DNA of 64,000 bases from Alphaproteobacteria bacterium (GTDB lineage Bacteria; Pseudomonadota; Alphaproteobacteria; SHVR01): contig SHVR01000001.1 of NCBI GenBank assembly GCA_009694185.1, positions 85,379-149,378 on the forward strand. The letters run 5' to 3'. Under the pieces are notes generated by a model that was not told where the DNA came from, did not search any database, and saw nothing but the letters and a program-made list of their open reading frames with translations. A program made the translations under genes and the position numbers. This document shows, piece by piece, positions 42,761 through 52,016 of this stretch (the stretch's first letter is position 1; each line of letters starts with the position of its first letter).

Positions 42761-44392
42761 TTGTCGCTCTTCCTCGATATCTTCGGTTATCTGACAGTCA
42801 TACTGCATGGCGCGGCCCTGGCGGCCCAGGCCCTCACCGTGGGCGGTATCGCCAGTTGGTTCCTGCTCGTGCGCCCGCTTGGCCTCGATGTCGATCTTCC
42901 GATTCGTCGGCTGCTCGCAGGGAGCGCCCTTCTGCTCGCCATCGTCTCGCTTTTCGACCTGGCCCTCAGGATGGCGACGCTCGTTGGCACCACGCAACTT
43001 TCCATTGCCGAGGCGGCCGGCGCGGACTTCGTCCCGGCACTCTGCGCCAAGGCCATGGTCGCCCTGATCGTGGCTTTGCTGTGTTGGCGCCGCCAGGCTG
43101 CGGCCGGCGGCCTCATGGCGATCCTGGCGGTGCTGCTGATCGTGGCCGCCACGGGCACCACTCACGCCGTCGGCCGCCTTGATGGTCGACCCTTTCTCGC
43201 CCTGATGGGGGCGTTGCACATGCTGGGGGCGGCGGTCTGGATCGGCGGCATCCCGTATTTCCTGATGGCGCTCGCCGAGACGTCCGATCGCCGGGGCCTC
43301 GGGCGCATCGGCAAGCGTTTCTCGGCCATGGCCATGGCCAGCGTCGTCGTCCTGGTCACGACCGGCACATTCATGGCCGTGAATTATGTGGGCGATTGGG
43401 ACGCGCTCTACGGCACCGCCTATGGCCTGATGGTGATGAGCAAGATCATGCTGCTTGCCGTCCTGCTGCTGCTCGGCGCCATGAACTTCCGGCTGGTGGA
43501 CCGGCTCGCGGGCGATGCCGCCACGCCGCTCTTGCGGCTCCGCCGGTTCGCCGAAGCCGAAATCGGCATCGGCTTTACCGTGTTTTTCGCCGCTGCCTCG
43601 CTCACATCGATTCCGCCGGGCGTCGATCTCGACCGGGATCGAGTGAGCTTCCAGGAAATAGCGGCGCGACTGACGCCGAAATGGCCGTCGTTCAGCACAC
43701 CAAGCCATGGCGATCTGGCGATCCCGGCCTTGCAGGCGGCCCTCGACGCCGGGGCGGCGGCGGGGCGCCAGCGCCTCGGGCAGGCCTTCGTGCCGGGGAC
43801 GGGCGAGGCGCCGCCGCGCAACGCCTTCGATATCGCCTGGTCGGAATATAACCACCATTGGGCGGGCCTGGCGGTGCTGCTTATCGGCTTGGCGGCGCTC
43901 GCCGAGCGGTCGGGCCGCGTGCCCTGGGCACGGCACTGGCCGTTGCTGTTTCTCGGGCTCGCGGCCTTCCTCTTTGTGCGCTCCGACCCGGAGAACTGGC
44001 CGCTTGGCGATATCTCCTTCCTCGACGGCTTTCGCGATCCCGAGATCGTGCAGCATCGCCTCTACACGATGCTGATCACCGTCTTCGGGATTTTCGAATG
44101 GCGCGTGCGCACCGGGCGGACGGCTTCAAAAAGCGCGGCCCTGATGTTTCCGGTGGTGACAGCCATTGCCGGCATGCTGTTGCTCACTCATGCCCATTCG
44201 ATCGGCAATGTGCGCGAGGAATTGTTGATCGAGGCGACCCATCTGCCGATGGCGCTTTGTGGCGTCGTGGCCGGCTGGTCGCGCTGGGTAGAACTACGCG
44301 CCGATCCCGGGGCGGCGCGCGTCGCCTCCTGGGTCTGGCCGGTTTGTTTCAGCCTGGTCGGCCTGCTCTTGATCGCCTATCGCGAGACATGA
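42761..44392 (+). CDS. CopD-domain copper-uptake membrane protein, long form
   Basis: A 543-residue integral membrane protein starting at a TTG. The N-terminal two-thirds have eight or more membrane helices with the CopD features ALHMLGAAVWIGGIPYFLMA and AYGLMVMSKIMLLAVLLLLG. A roughly 100-residue hydrophilic loop lies at about 285-365. The C-terminal part has further helices with His pairs (EYNHHWAGL, LLTHAHSIGN, EATHLPMALCG) that could bind copper or haem. It follows copC at 3 bp, and its TGA overlaps the hpnN ATG, so copper handling and hopanoid export are translationally coupled here. Confidence 0.85.
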   Translation: MSLFLDIFGYLTVILHGAALAAQALTVGGIASWFLLVRPLGLDVDLPIRRLLAGSALLLAIVSLFDLALRMATLVGTTQLSIAEAAGADFVPALCAKAMVALIVALLCWRRQAAAGGLMAILAVLLIVAATGTTHAVGRLDGRPFLALMGALHMLGAAVWIGGIPYFLMALAETSDRRGLGRIGKRFSAMAMASVVVLVTTGTFMAVNYVGDWDALYGTAYGLMVMSKIMLLAVLLLLGAMNFRLVDRLAGDAATPLLRLRRFAEAEIGIGFTVFFAAASLTSIPPGVDLDRDRVSFQEIAARLTPKWPSFSTPSHGDLAIPALQAALDAGAAAGRQRLGQAFVPGTGEAPPRNAFDIAWSEYNHHWAGLAVLLIGLAALAERSGRVPWARHWPLLFLGLAAFLFVRSDPENWPLGDISFLDGFRDPEIVQHRLYTMLITVFGIFEWRVRTGRTASKSAALMFPVVTAIAGMLLLTHAHSIGNVREELLIEATHLPMALCGVVAGWSRWVELRADPGAARVASWVWPVCFSLVGLLLIAYRET

Positions 44393-46986
44393 TCCCGCGA
44401 CTGGTCCAGCTCGTCGACTTCTGCCGGCGGCGCGCGCTCTGGGTGGCGCTCGCCGCGGCGCTGGCGACGGCTCTTCTTGCCGTCTACACGCTCGCCAATT
44501 TCAAGTTGGATACGGATCCGATCAAGCTGGTGGACTCGTCCCTGCCGTGGCGCCAGCGCGAAATCCAATTCGACCGCTTATTCCCGGCGCGGGTCGGCCT
44601 CCTGGTCATCGTCATCGACGGGGCGCTGCCGGGTCAGGCCGACCGGGCGGCCGACTTACTCGTGGACGCGATGCGCGCTCGCGCCGATCTCTTCGCCAAT
44701 GCGCGCCGCCCGGATGGCGGCGACTTCTTCCGGCGGAACGGCCTCTTATTCCTTTCTCTCGAAGCACTCGGCCGGATGAGCGATCGGCTCGCCGAGGCGC
44801 AACCGCTGCTCGGCGCGCTGGTCGCCGATCCGACCTTGCGCGGTCTCCTCGCCATGATCCGCCTGGCGGCGGAAGGCGTTGCCCGGGGCGAGACGACCGC
44901 CGATACGCTCGACCGGCCATTCCGGGCGATCGGCGCCACGATCGAGTCGACACTTCAGGGCAACTCCGAACCGCTCGCCTGGGCAACCTTGTTGACCGGC
45001 CGCGAGGCGGCACCGGAGGAGCAGCGCCGTGTCATCATCGTCCAGCCGGCGCTCGACTTCGAGCGGGTCTCGGCTGGCGCCGCGGCGAGCGAGACTGTCC
45101 GGGCCATGGCTGTGTCGCTGGGTTTGACGCCGAGTGCCGGCATCACCGTGCGCCTGACCGGTCCGGTGGCGCTGAACGACGAGGAGTTTTCGAGCGTGAC
45201 CGACGGCGCCCTGCTGGCGACCGGCCTTACCCTCGGCTTCGTCATCCTGGTTCTGTTCGCGGCCCTCGGCAGCCTCAAGATCGTCGTTGCCATCCTGGCG
45301 ACGCTCGCCGTCGGGCTGATCGCGACGGCGGCATTCGCGATCGCGGCATTCGGCACGTTCAACATGGTCTCCATCTCCTTCGGGGTGCTTTTCATTGGTC
45401 TCGCCGTCGATTTCGCCATCCAATTCGCCGTCCGTTACCGTGACGAGCGGCACCGGCGGGGCGATTTCGCGTTCGCCCTCAAAGAGGCGACGGCGCGTGT
45501 TGCGGCACCCTTGTTGCTCGCCATTGTCACCACCGCCGCCGGCTTTCTCGTCTTCGCGCCGGTGCGCTATCCGGGCGTGTCCGATCTTGGCCTCATCGCC
45601 GGGGTGGGCATGCTGATTGCCGGCGGATTGAGTTTCACGTTGCTGCCGGCACTCATCGCCTTGTTCGGCCCCAAGGGCGAGCCGGAGCCGGTTGGCTTTG
45701 CCTGGGCCGCCGGCCTCGATCGCTTCCTCGTGCGTTGGCGGCGGATAGTGCTTGGCCTCGCGCTGCTTCTCGCGGCGGCGGGGTCGCTCGCCCTGCCGTT
45801 CCTCCACTTCGATTTTAACCCGCTCAATCTGAAGGATCAGACCACTGAGTCGGTGCGTACCTTGCTCGATCTGGCGTCGGCACGCGATGCGTCGATCTTG
45901 TCCATCGAGATGGTAGCGCCCTCGTCCGTGGCGGCGCGCGACCTCGGGCGTGCTCTCGAACAACTGCCGGACGTGAAATCCGTCTACACCGTCGCCAGCT
46001 TTGTGCCGGCGGACCAGGAAGCGAAGCTGGCCCTCATCGAGGACCTGGCCATGTTGCTGGAGCCGACATTGACGCCGGCGAAGGCAGGCACCCCGGCCGG
46101 ACCGGCAGCACTTCGCGAAGCACTCCTCGCCACGGCCGGCGATCTCGGGGCGGCGGGCGGCGGCGACCCTTTGGCGCGATTGGGCGCGAGCCTCGCCAAG
46201 GCGGCGGCGGGCGACGACCCGACGATTGCCCGCGTCGAGGCGGCGTTGCTCGCGGGCGTCGACGCCATGCTGGCCGATCTCCGGCTGGCCCTTGCGGCCG
46301 AGCGGGTCACCCTTGCCAGCCTGCCGGAGAGCCTGCGCGCCGACTGGGTCGCACCCGATGGCCAGTTGCGCATCGAAGTGCTGCCGGCGGTGGATACCGC
46401 GGATAACCAGACCCTGGCGCGCTTCGTTGCCGCCGTGCGTGCGCTCGCACCCGAGAGCGTGGGCTCGGCGATCACCGCCCATTCCTCGGGCGAGAGCGTG
46501 GTGGCGGCCTTCCGCATGGCTGGACTGTTGGCATTCGTTGCAATCGCCGGACTGCTGGCATTGGCACTCCGACGGCTGGTCGACGTTCTGCTGGTTCTGG
46601 CCCCACTGATGTTGGCGGGCTTGGGCACGGTGGCAACTTCTGTCGCGTTCGGTTTGCCACTCAATTTCGCCAACGTCTTCGCCTTGCCGCTGCTGCTTGG
46701 CATCGGTGTCGCTTTTGCCATCTATTTCGTCATGAATTGGCGTGCCGGCCAGACCGACCCACTGCAATCGCCGACGGCGCGTGCCGTGCTTTACAGCGCG
46801 CTCACCACCGGGGCCGCCTTCGGCAGCCTGGCTCTCTCTCCGCATGCGGGTACCGCCAGCATGGGCCTGTTGCTGGCCGTGGCCCTCACCTGGATCATCG
46901 TCATGACGCTGCTGGTGACGCCGGCCCTCCTTGCCGCGGTCAGCGCCGGCCAAGTGCCAGGCGCCCCTCTTGAAGTTGCCAGATGA
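44389..46986 (+). CDS. hpnN: HpnN, RND/MMPL-type hopanoid transporter
   Basis: An 865-residue inner-membrane transporter of the MMPL/RND superfamily. The first helix is followed by the periplasmic domain starting NFKLDTDPIKLVDSSLPWRQ, typical of HpnN. The first membrane block has SISFGVLFIGLAVDFAIQFA, and the second has FANVFALPLLLGIGVAFAIY, both with the proton-relay-type acidic or polar positions of the family. HpnN moves hopanoids from the inner to the outer membrane in alphaproteobacteria. Its last 47 bp overlap the convergent hpnL gene, so the two gene ends are antisense. Confidence 0.92.
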   Translation: MIPRLVQLVDFCRRRALWVALAAALATALLAVYTLANFKLDTDPIKLVDSSLPWRQREIQFDRLFPARVGLLVIVIDGALPGQADRAADLLVDAMRARADLFANARRPDGGDFFRRNGLLFLSLEALGRMSDRLAEAQPLLGALVADPTLRGLLAMIRLAAEGVARGETTADTLDRPFRAIGATIESTLQGNSEPLAWATLLTGREAAPEEQRRVIIVQPALDFERVSAGAAASETVRAMAVSLGLTPSAGITVRLTGPVALNDEEFSSVTDGALLATGLTLGFVILVLFAALGSLKIVVAILATLAVGLIATAAFAIAAFGTFNMVSISFGVLFIGLAVDFAIQFAVRYRDERHRRGDFAFALKEATARVAAPLLLAIVTTAAGFLVFAPVRYPGVSDLGLIAGVGMLIAGGLSFTLLPALIALFGPKGEPEPVGFAWAAGLDRFLVRWRRIVLGLALLLAAAGSLALPFLHFDFNPLNLKDQTTESVRTLLDLASARDASILSIEMVAPSSVAARDLGRALEQLPDVKSVYTVASFVPADQEAKLALIEDLAMLLEPTLTPAKAGTPAGPAALREALLATAGDLGAAGGGDPLARLGASLAKAAAGDDPTIARVEAALLAGVDAMLADLRLALAAERVTLASLPESLRADWVAPDGQLRIEVLPAVDTADNQTLARFVAAVRALAPESVGSAITAHSSGESVVAAFRMAGLLAFVAIAGLLALALRRLVDVLLVLAPLMLAGLGTVATSVAFGLPLNFANVFALPLLLGIGVAFAIYFVMNWRAGQTDPLQSPTARAVLYSALTTGAAFGSLALSPHAGTASMGLLLAVALTWIIVMTLLVTPALLAAVSAGQVPGAPLEVAR

Positions 46987-47908
46987 CCAAGGGCGGCAGA
47001 TAGAGGATGAGGTCGCGGGCGCGGCGCATGACGGCAAGCGCCAGCGCCGTTTCCGGCCCGATGCCGACCAGCGCTCCCACCAGCACGAAGCCGCCTTCCT
47101 GCACGCCGATGGCGCCGGGCACGACGAAAGCGGCGCTGCTGATGGCTTGGGCCGCGGCCTCGATCATGAGCGCGTCCGCCAAGGACACGGGATGGCCGAG
47201 AAAATAGAGGCAAAGCCAGATCTCGCCCGCGCCCGCCACCCACGCGGCGAGCTGCCAGGCGCAACTCCGGAGAATGTTGGCGACCCGCCGGTAGGCGATC
47301 AGGACGGCCCGGTCGAGGCGCGCCCAGCCGCCGACAAAGGCGGCCCAGCGCTCGCCCGCCAGCGCATGCACCAGGCGGGCAAAGAGGCCGAACAGCCCGA
47401 AGCGCTGCACAGCCAAGAACGCCGCGATGATCGGCAGCGCCAATAATGCCGCGATCGCCACCTGCCAGACGACATCGCCGTCCTCGCCACGCAGCACCAG
47501 AAGTGCGAGGCCGATCAGGGTGAAGAAGAATTGGGTGACGACCGAGAGCGTCATGTCGACGACCAGCGAGGCAACGGCGAACGACCGGCGCATGCCATGG
47601 CGCATCATCAAGCTGGCGGCGACGACTTCGCCGCCGACCCTGGCCACCGGCAGAAGCCCGTTGACCGCCTCGCGCATCCACACCCACCAGGTGAACCGGG
47701 CGAGCCCGGGCCGGCCGGCGCCGGCCGCCAGAAGCTGCCAGGCGCGGGCGTTGACCAGCATGGGGACCAGATGAAAGAGCGCCGCCCAGAGCGTGCCCAA
47801 TCCAGCCGCCGCCACGGCCGAGAAGACCGTGCCGATGCCCTGGTCGACCAGGAGCGCCGTTGCCAGCAGCAGGCCCGCGAGACCCAGCAATTTGGCGGCC
47901 CAAATCAT
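46940..47908 (-). CDS. hpnL: HpnL, lysylphosphatidylglycerol-synthase-TM-like membrane protein
   Basis: A 322-residue membrane protein of the LPG_synthase_TM / UPF0104 family with eight or so hydrophobic segments. VNGLLPVARVGGEVVAASLM and SSAAFVVPGAIGVQEGGFVL are the usual family signatures. HpnL is a consistent member of hopanoid loci and may flip or carry a polar lipid, but its activity is not established. It is the last gene of the hpnI-J-K-L operon: its ATG overlaps the hpnK stop (ATGA). Confidence 0.9.
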   Translation of the reverse strand: MIWAAKLLGLAGLLLATALLVDQGIGTVFSAVAAAGLGTLWAALFHLVPMLVNARAWQLLAAGAGRPGLARFTWWVWMREAVNGLLPVARVGGEVVAASLMMRHGMRRSFAVASLVVDMTLSVVTQFFFTLIGLALLVLRGEDGDVVWQVAIAALLALPIIAAFLAVQRFGLFGLFARLVHALAGERWAAFVGGWARLDRAVLIAYRRVANILRSCAWQLAAWVAGAGEIWLCLYFLGHPVSLADALMIEAAAQAISSAAFVVPGAIGVQEGGFVLVGALVGIGPETALALAVMRRARDLILYLPPLVIWQLQEGRLALGRR

Positions 47909-48759
47909 GGCGCCGCCAGGTCGCCATAGCCGATCAGCCGGACGCCCGCCGCGTCGATGGCCTGGCGCACCCGGGCGCTCACCAGCGCCTCGAACTCATC
48001 GACATGGCGATAGGCCGGCATCGAGCGGGCGAAGGCCGGGGCCGCGCTGAGCGCGGGGTGCACATAGATCTCGCTCACGCCCGGGGGCAAGTGGGGGAGG
48101 AGTGCCAGCCAGCGCGCCTCGGTCACCGCACCACTCCAGGCGAGGCCGAAGACCTGATCGGCCGTGGCGAGGCCGGCCCGGCGGATGCGCCGGCGGAGGA
48201 GGGCGAGCCACGGCCGGAGCAGTGCCCCGGCCCAGTCATGGCGGCCCATGGGCTCGGCCAGGCTGAGGGGTGCCCGAGGCTCAAGGGGGAGGCGCACCGC
48301 CTTGACGCCGCAGCGCCTGGCTTCGGCCAACATCAGGGCACCGACGGTCGGGTGGAGGTGCATATGCTTATGGGCGTTGACATGGTCGAAGGCGAGGCCG
48401 GCCGCCCGGAAGGCCTGGAACTGTGCCGCGATCTCGCGGGCGAGCTGGCGGCGCGCGGCCGGCCGGAAGAAATAGGCAAAGCCCGCCCGGGCCTGACGAT
48501 CGCCGAACCGCCCGTCGGCGCCGACCAGGTCCGGGAGCTCCCTCGCCGGCAACATGGGCGTGCCGTCCACGAGCACCACATGCAGGCCGACCCGGAGACT
48601 GGGCAGGCGCCGCGCCCGCCGGATGGCATCGCCCGCCGCCGGGCCCGCCACCATCAGGCTCGCCGAGGTCAGCACACCGTTCAAATGCGCCGCCTCGACC
48701 GCCTCGTTGACTTCGACCGCGAGGCCGAAATCGTCGGCGGTGACGATCAGGCGTTTCAG
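47905..48759 (-). CDS. hpnK: HpnK, YdjC-family deacetylase
   Basis: A 284-residue carbohydrate deacetylase of the YdjC/ChbG fold that removes the acetyl group from the GlcNAc-bacteriohopanetetrol intermediate. The N-terminal LIVTADDFGLAVEVNEAV holds the metal-binding Asp pair and HVNAHKHMHLHPTVGALM the histidines. No ATG, GTG or TTG exists upstream of this conserved start in frame; the only reasonable initiator is the CTG at 48759, which overlaps the hpnJ stop as CTGA. The next start (TTG at 48684) would remove the active-site Asp residues. So an unusual CTG start is inferred. Confidence 0.85.
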   Translation of the reverse strand: MKRLIVTADDFGLAVEVNEAVEAAHLNGVLTSASLMVAGPAAGDAIRRARRLPSLRVGLHVVLVDGTPMLPARELPDLVGADGRFGDRQARAGFAYFFRPAARRQLAREIAAQFQAFRAAGLAFDHVNAHKHMHLHPTVGALMLAEARRCGVKAVRLPLEPRAPLSLAEPMGRHDWAGALLRPWLALLRRRIRRAGLATADQVFGLAWSGAVTEARWLALLPHLPPGVSEIYVHPALSAAPAFARSMPAYRHVDEFEALVSARVRQAIDAAGVRLIGYGDLAAP

Positions 48760-50183
48760 GCCGCCGCCTTGCGCTGCCTGAGAAACTGGAAGAACTCGAC
48801 GCCTTCCCGCAGGCGCCGCTTCATCATTTGGGGGCTCCGGATCATCTCGGCGACGATCGAGGCAATCTTGCCGCCCCGGAAGTAGAAGCGTTTGTAGAAG
48901 ACCTCGAGCGCGGCATAGATCTCCTGATGGGAGAGATGGGGATAGTGCAGCGGCGCGATCTGGATGCCCTCGGCGTCGATTAACTCCGCGTGCTCGGCGT
49001 CGAGCCAGCCATTCTCGACGGCTTGTTTGTAGAGGAAGGTGCCGGGATAGGGGGCCGCGAGCGAGACTTGAATGGTGTGCGGGTTGATCTCGGTCGCAAA
49101 CCGGATCGTCTCCTCGATCGTCTCCCGGGTCTCGCCGGGCAGGCCCAGGATGAAGGTGCCGTGAATGGTGATGCCGAGATCGTGGCAGTCCTGGGTGAAA
49201 CGGCGCGCGACGTCGATCCGCATGCCTTTCTTGATGTTGTAGAGGATCTGCTGGTTGCCGGATTCGTAACCGACCAGCAACAGTCGAAGGCCGTTGGCGC
49301 GCATCACCTCGAGGCTCCGGCGCGGCACATTGGCCTTGGCGTTGCAGGACCAGGTGACGCCGAGCTTGCCGAGTTCGCGGGCAATCGCCTCGGCGCGCGG
49401 CAAGGCGTCGGTGAAGGTGTCGTCGTCGAAGAAGAATTCCTTCACCTGGGGGAAATCGGCCTTGGCCTGGCTAATTTCCTCGATCACATGTTCGACGCTC
49501 CTGACCCGATAGCGGTGGCCACCGACCGTCTGCGGCCAGAGGCAGAAGGTGCAGCGCGACTTGCAGCCCCGGCCCGTATAGAGCGAGACATAGGGGTGCT
49601 GGAGATAGCCGATGAAATAGTCCTCGATGCGCAGGTCACGCTTGTAGACCGCGCTGACGTAGGGGAGGCTGTCCATGTCCTCGAGGATGGCGCGATCCTT
49701 GTTGTGCCGGATGCGGCCGGCCGCGTCGCGATAGCTCAGCCCGTCGATCTCGGCGTAGGCGCGGCCCTCGGCCACTTCCAGAATGGTGAAATCGAACTCG
49801 TTGCGCGCGACGAAATCGATGACGGCCGACGCGGCGAGGCTTTCCTCCGGTTGCACCGCGACCTTGGCGCCAATGAGGCCGATCTTGAGCGCCGGGTTCT
49901 CGGCGCGCAGCGCCTCGGCGACCTTGACGTCGTTGGCGAAGGAGGGCGTCGAGGTGTGCATGACGCAGAGGTCGTAGTCGCGGGCAAGCGGCAGAATGTC
50001 GGCAAGGCGCTTGCCGGCGGGCGGTGCATCGACCAGCCGGCTTCCCGGAACCAGCGCCGCCGGTTGGGCGAGCCAAGTCGGGTACCAGTAGGACTTGATC
50101 TCGCGCCGCGCCTGGTAGCGCGAGCCCGCCCCGCCATCGAAGCCTTCAACGGACGGCGGCTGTAGGAACAGCGTTCGCATCAT
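48756..50183 (-). CDS. hpnJ: HpnJ, radical SAM enzyme of hopanoid cyclitol-ether formation
   Basis: A 475-residue B12-binding-type radical SAM protein that contracts the glucosaminyl ring to the cyclitol ether of bacteriohopanetetrol. The N-terminal half is cobalamin-domain-like (LCVMHTSTPSFANDVKVAEA). The SAM cluster is GRGCKSRCTFCLWPQ, and EFFFDDDTFTD, LLLVGYESGNQQIL and FILGLPGETRETIEE follow as in the family. The ATG at 50183 is followed directly by a second ATG and overlaps the hpnI stop. It is the second gene of the leftward operon. Confidence 0.95.
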   Translation of the reverse strand: MMRTLFLQPPSVEGFDGGAGSRYQARREIKSYWYPTWLAQPAALVPGSRLVDAPPAGKRLADILPLARDYDLCVMHTSTPSFANDVKVAEALRAENPALKIGLIGAKVAVQPEESLAASAVIDFVARNEFDFTILEVAEGRAYAEIDGLSYRDAAGRIRHNKDRAILEDMDSLPYVSAVYKRDLRIEDYFIGYLQHPYVSLYTGRGCKSRCTFCLWPQTVGGHRYRVRSVEHVIEEISQAKADFPQVKEFFFDDDTFTDALPRAEAIARELGKLGVTWSCNAKANVPRRSLEVMRANGLRLLLVGYESGNQQILYNIKKGMRIDVARRFTQDCHDLGITIHGTFILGLPGETRETIEETIRFATEINPHTIQVSLAAPYPGTFLYKQAVENGWLDAEHAELIDAEGIQIAPLHYPHLSHQEIYAALEVFYKRFYFRGGKIASIVAEMIRSPQMMKRRLREGVEFFQFLRQRKAAA

Positions 50184-51337
50184 CGCTCGGGATCTCCATG
50201 GGGGACCAGCCTGCCATTGGCGCCGACCCTGAACCGGCCGCCCCGCCAAGTGACGGTTCTACCGCAGAAGCTCGCCACCAACACCAAAAAAGACAAGGGA
50301 TCGCGGATGCCGATCAGCCAGAGGGGCGTGGGGGTTAGCCGCAACGCCCGGTCGACGGCGCGGATCATCCAGATGCGACATGCAACTGTTACGGGCAGGC
50401 ATGCCGCCACCCAAGGCAACAACAGCGCAAACGGCAGGGCCAGCAAAGCCAGCGCCACGCCGTGGGTGACCGCCGAGGCGGCGAAGCCCACCGGCGCGAT
50501 GGCGCCGACCGTGCGCGCCCAGCGCAGCTCATGGCGAAAGAGGTGCGGGAAGGCGGGTTCTTCGACCATGTCGTCCACCACATATCGGGCGAGCGCCACG
50601 CGGAGGCCCAGCGCCCGCACCGCCTCGCCCATGGCGTGGTCGTCCGCCAAATGGTCGCGGAAGGCGAGGAAACCGCCGATCCGCTCCAGGGTTTCGCGGC
50701 GGAGTGCCACGGTGGCGCCAAAGCAGCCCGCCCTGGCGCCGATCCAGCCCGCCAGCAGCACGGACGGCAAGAAGCCTTGATTGATGAACATGGCACCCAT
50801 CCGGGACCAGAGGCCCGCCATCGGCCGGCCCACATAGAGACAGGTGACGAGGCCGACGCCCGCGCGCTCAAGCTCGCCCATGATGGCATCCAAATAGCCG
50901 GGTCCGACGCGCATGTCGCTGTCGGCCACGAGGATTACCGGATGCCGGGCGGCGGCCAGCATATTGTGGAGATTGCCGATCTTGTGGTTGGTGCCATGGC
51001 GGCGGTCGTCGACGACCAATTCGAGGTCGGCGCCCGGCAGTTCGGCGATCAGCCGCTCGACGACAGAGCGGGCCGGGTCGCCGGCCTCGCCGACGCCGAA
51101 GATCACCTGCGCCGCCGGATAGTCCTGGCAGCAGAACGAGCGCAGATTCTCATACAGCTCGGGATCGTCACCCCGGAGCGGCTTCAGGATGGTGACCGGC
51201 GGCCGCGCGGCCGGAGGGAGCGGCGCTCGGGCCGCGAACCGCCGCACCGCGAGGCCGGCCGCCACCAGATAGAGCGCCCCCACCAGCGAGGCCGCGGCGA
51301 GGCTCAGTGCCAGCGCTAGGACCAGGTTCGACCACAT
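50180..51337 (-). CDS. hpnI: HpnI, hopanoid-associated glycosyltransferase
   Basis: A 385-residue membrane-bound GT2 enzyme that adds N-acetylglucosamine to bacteriohopanetetrol. One N-terminal membrane helix precedes VTILKPLRGDDPELYENLRS. VADSDMRVGP holds the D-x-D, and the C-terminal part has LADDHAMGEAV and LRWARTVGAI, the Q/R-x-x-R-W-like site, followed by two membrane helices. The ATG at 51337 is the first with conserved sequence after it. It heads the hpnI-J-K-L operon, fed by the AT-rich region on its upstream side. Confidence 0.93.
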   Translation of the reverse strand: MWSNLVLALALSLAAASLVGALYLVAAGLAVRRFAARAPLPPAARPPVTILKPLRGDDPELYENLRSFCCQDYPAAQVIFGVGEAGDPARSVVERLIAELPGADLELVVDDRRHGTNHKIGNLHNMLAAARHPVILVADSDMRVGPGYLDAIMGELERAGVGLVTCLYVGRPMAGLWSRMGAMFINQGFLPSVLLAGWIGARAGCFGATVALRRETLERIGGFLAFRDHLADDHAMGEAVRALGLRVALARYVVDDMVEEPAFPHLFRHELRWARTVGAIAPVGFAASAVTHGVALALLALPFALLLPWVAACLPVTVACRIWMIRAVDRALRLTPTPLWLIGIRDPLSFLVLVASFCGRTVTWRGGRFRVGANGRLVPHGDPER

Positions 51338-51610
51338 GGCGTCACCCGGTCCCCTGAAAGCCAAAAGCAAAGCCAATAAGCGGTTGATTCCAAACGTTTG
51401 TCATTTTTATTTCGAAATTTATTCCCTAAATAGGATGATATTTCTAATATCACTATATGCGATCCATCGCGGTTTGTCACGCACCGAATTTAACTGCCGC
51501 CCTTGGAATCGCACTAAAAATTGGCTTCGTTCGGTAAAAAATGGTTTTTCGGGAAATCCGAGAAATCGGGGTCATTCCGGCCAGACCCGCCCTCCGCCAA
51601 TTGTTCCCCC

Positions 51611-51928
51611 CGCCCCTTGCCGCAAGGCTAGGCCATGCACACATTTTTTTGCAGAGGGTGTCGCCTCGACCCTGTTCGGTTTTCTCGCCTTCGACCACCC
51701 CCGCCGTGTCATTGCGAGCCGAAGTTGCGAGCCGTAGGCGCGGCAACCCACTCGGCCCGCACTGGATTGCTTCGTCGCTCCGCTCCTCGCAACGACGGAC
51801 GGGAAATTCGGGGGTCCCAAACCGGCCGAACCAAAAACCATGGCCTATGGTCTCCAACGCTTCGATGCCATCGGACAAGGGTGGGAGTTCCCAAAAAATG
51901 TGTGACTCCCTTAGCCGCAAGGCGAGGG
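51611..51928. repeat. MITE-like element with imperfect terminal inverted repeats
   Basis: The left end carries CACACATTTTTT (51638-51649) preceded by CCTTGCCGCAAGGCTAG. The right end carries the complement AAAAAATGTGTG (51893-51904) followed by a matching CTTAGCCGCAAGGCGAGG. The arms are about 35-40 bp and imperfect, and enclose about 240 bp with no coding capacity. In the middle is an 89-bp palindrome with the common GTCATTGCGAG terminus. The layout suggests a non-autonomous element or a nested pair of small repeats in front of hpnC. Confidence 0.55.
51708..51796. repeat. GTCATTGCGAG-type palindromic dispersed repeat
   Basis: The 89-bp unit begins GTCATTGCGAG and ends CTCGCAACGAC, which are inverse complements with one mismatch, and contains GGATTGCTTCGTCGCTCCGC. 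Repeats with this signature are widely scattered in alphaproteobacterial genomes as small palindromic elements. It lies inside the larger inverted-repeat element. Confidence 0.7.
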
Positions 51929-52016
51929 AGAACACAATAGCCGGCCCTTGCCGAGGCGCGCCGGCAAAATAAATCGCTGCTATCGTGGAACGGCGCTCGC
52001 CGTTAGGGTGCCGGCC

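Larger units (their letters stand above)
51338..52016. other. Intergenic region between hpnI and hpnC with AT-rich promoter block and a repeat element
   Basis: This 679-bp gap is the longest non-coding stretch in the window and separates two divergent hopanoid operons. The hpnI-proximal part (51360-51540) is very AT-rich compared with the rest of the DNA and carries two palindromes: ATTTCGAAAT at 51409-51418 and GATATT-TCT-AATATC at 51437-51451. These are good places for promoters and operators of the leftward operon. The right-hand part (51611-51928) is a repeat-like element with its own inverted ends. I see no convincing coding sequence. Confidence 0.7.

Noticed and set aside
44746..47037. 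A 763-codon open frame opposite hpnN
   Set aside because: Low-complexity Arg/Gly/Gln/His composition and no domain; hpnN on the other strand is certain.
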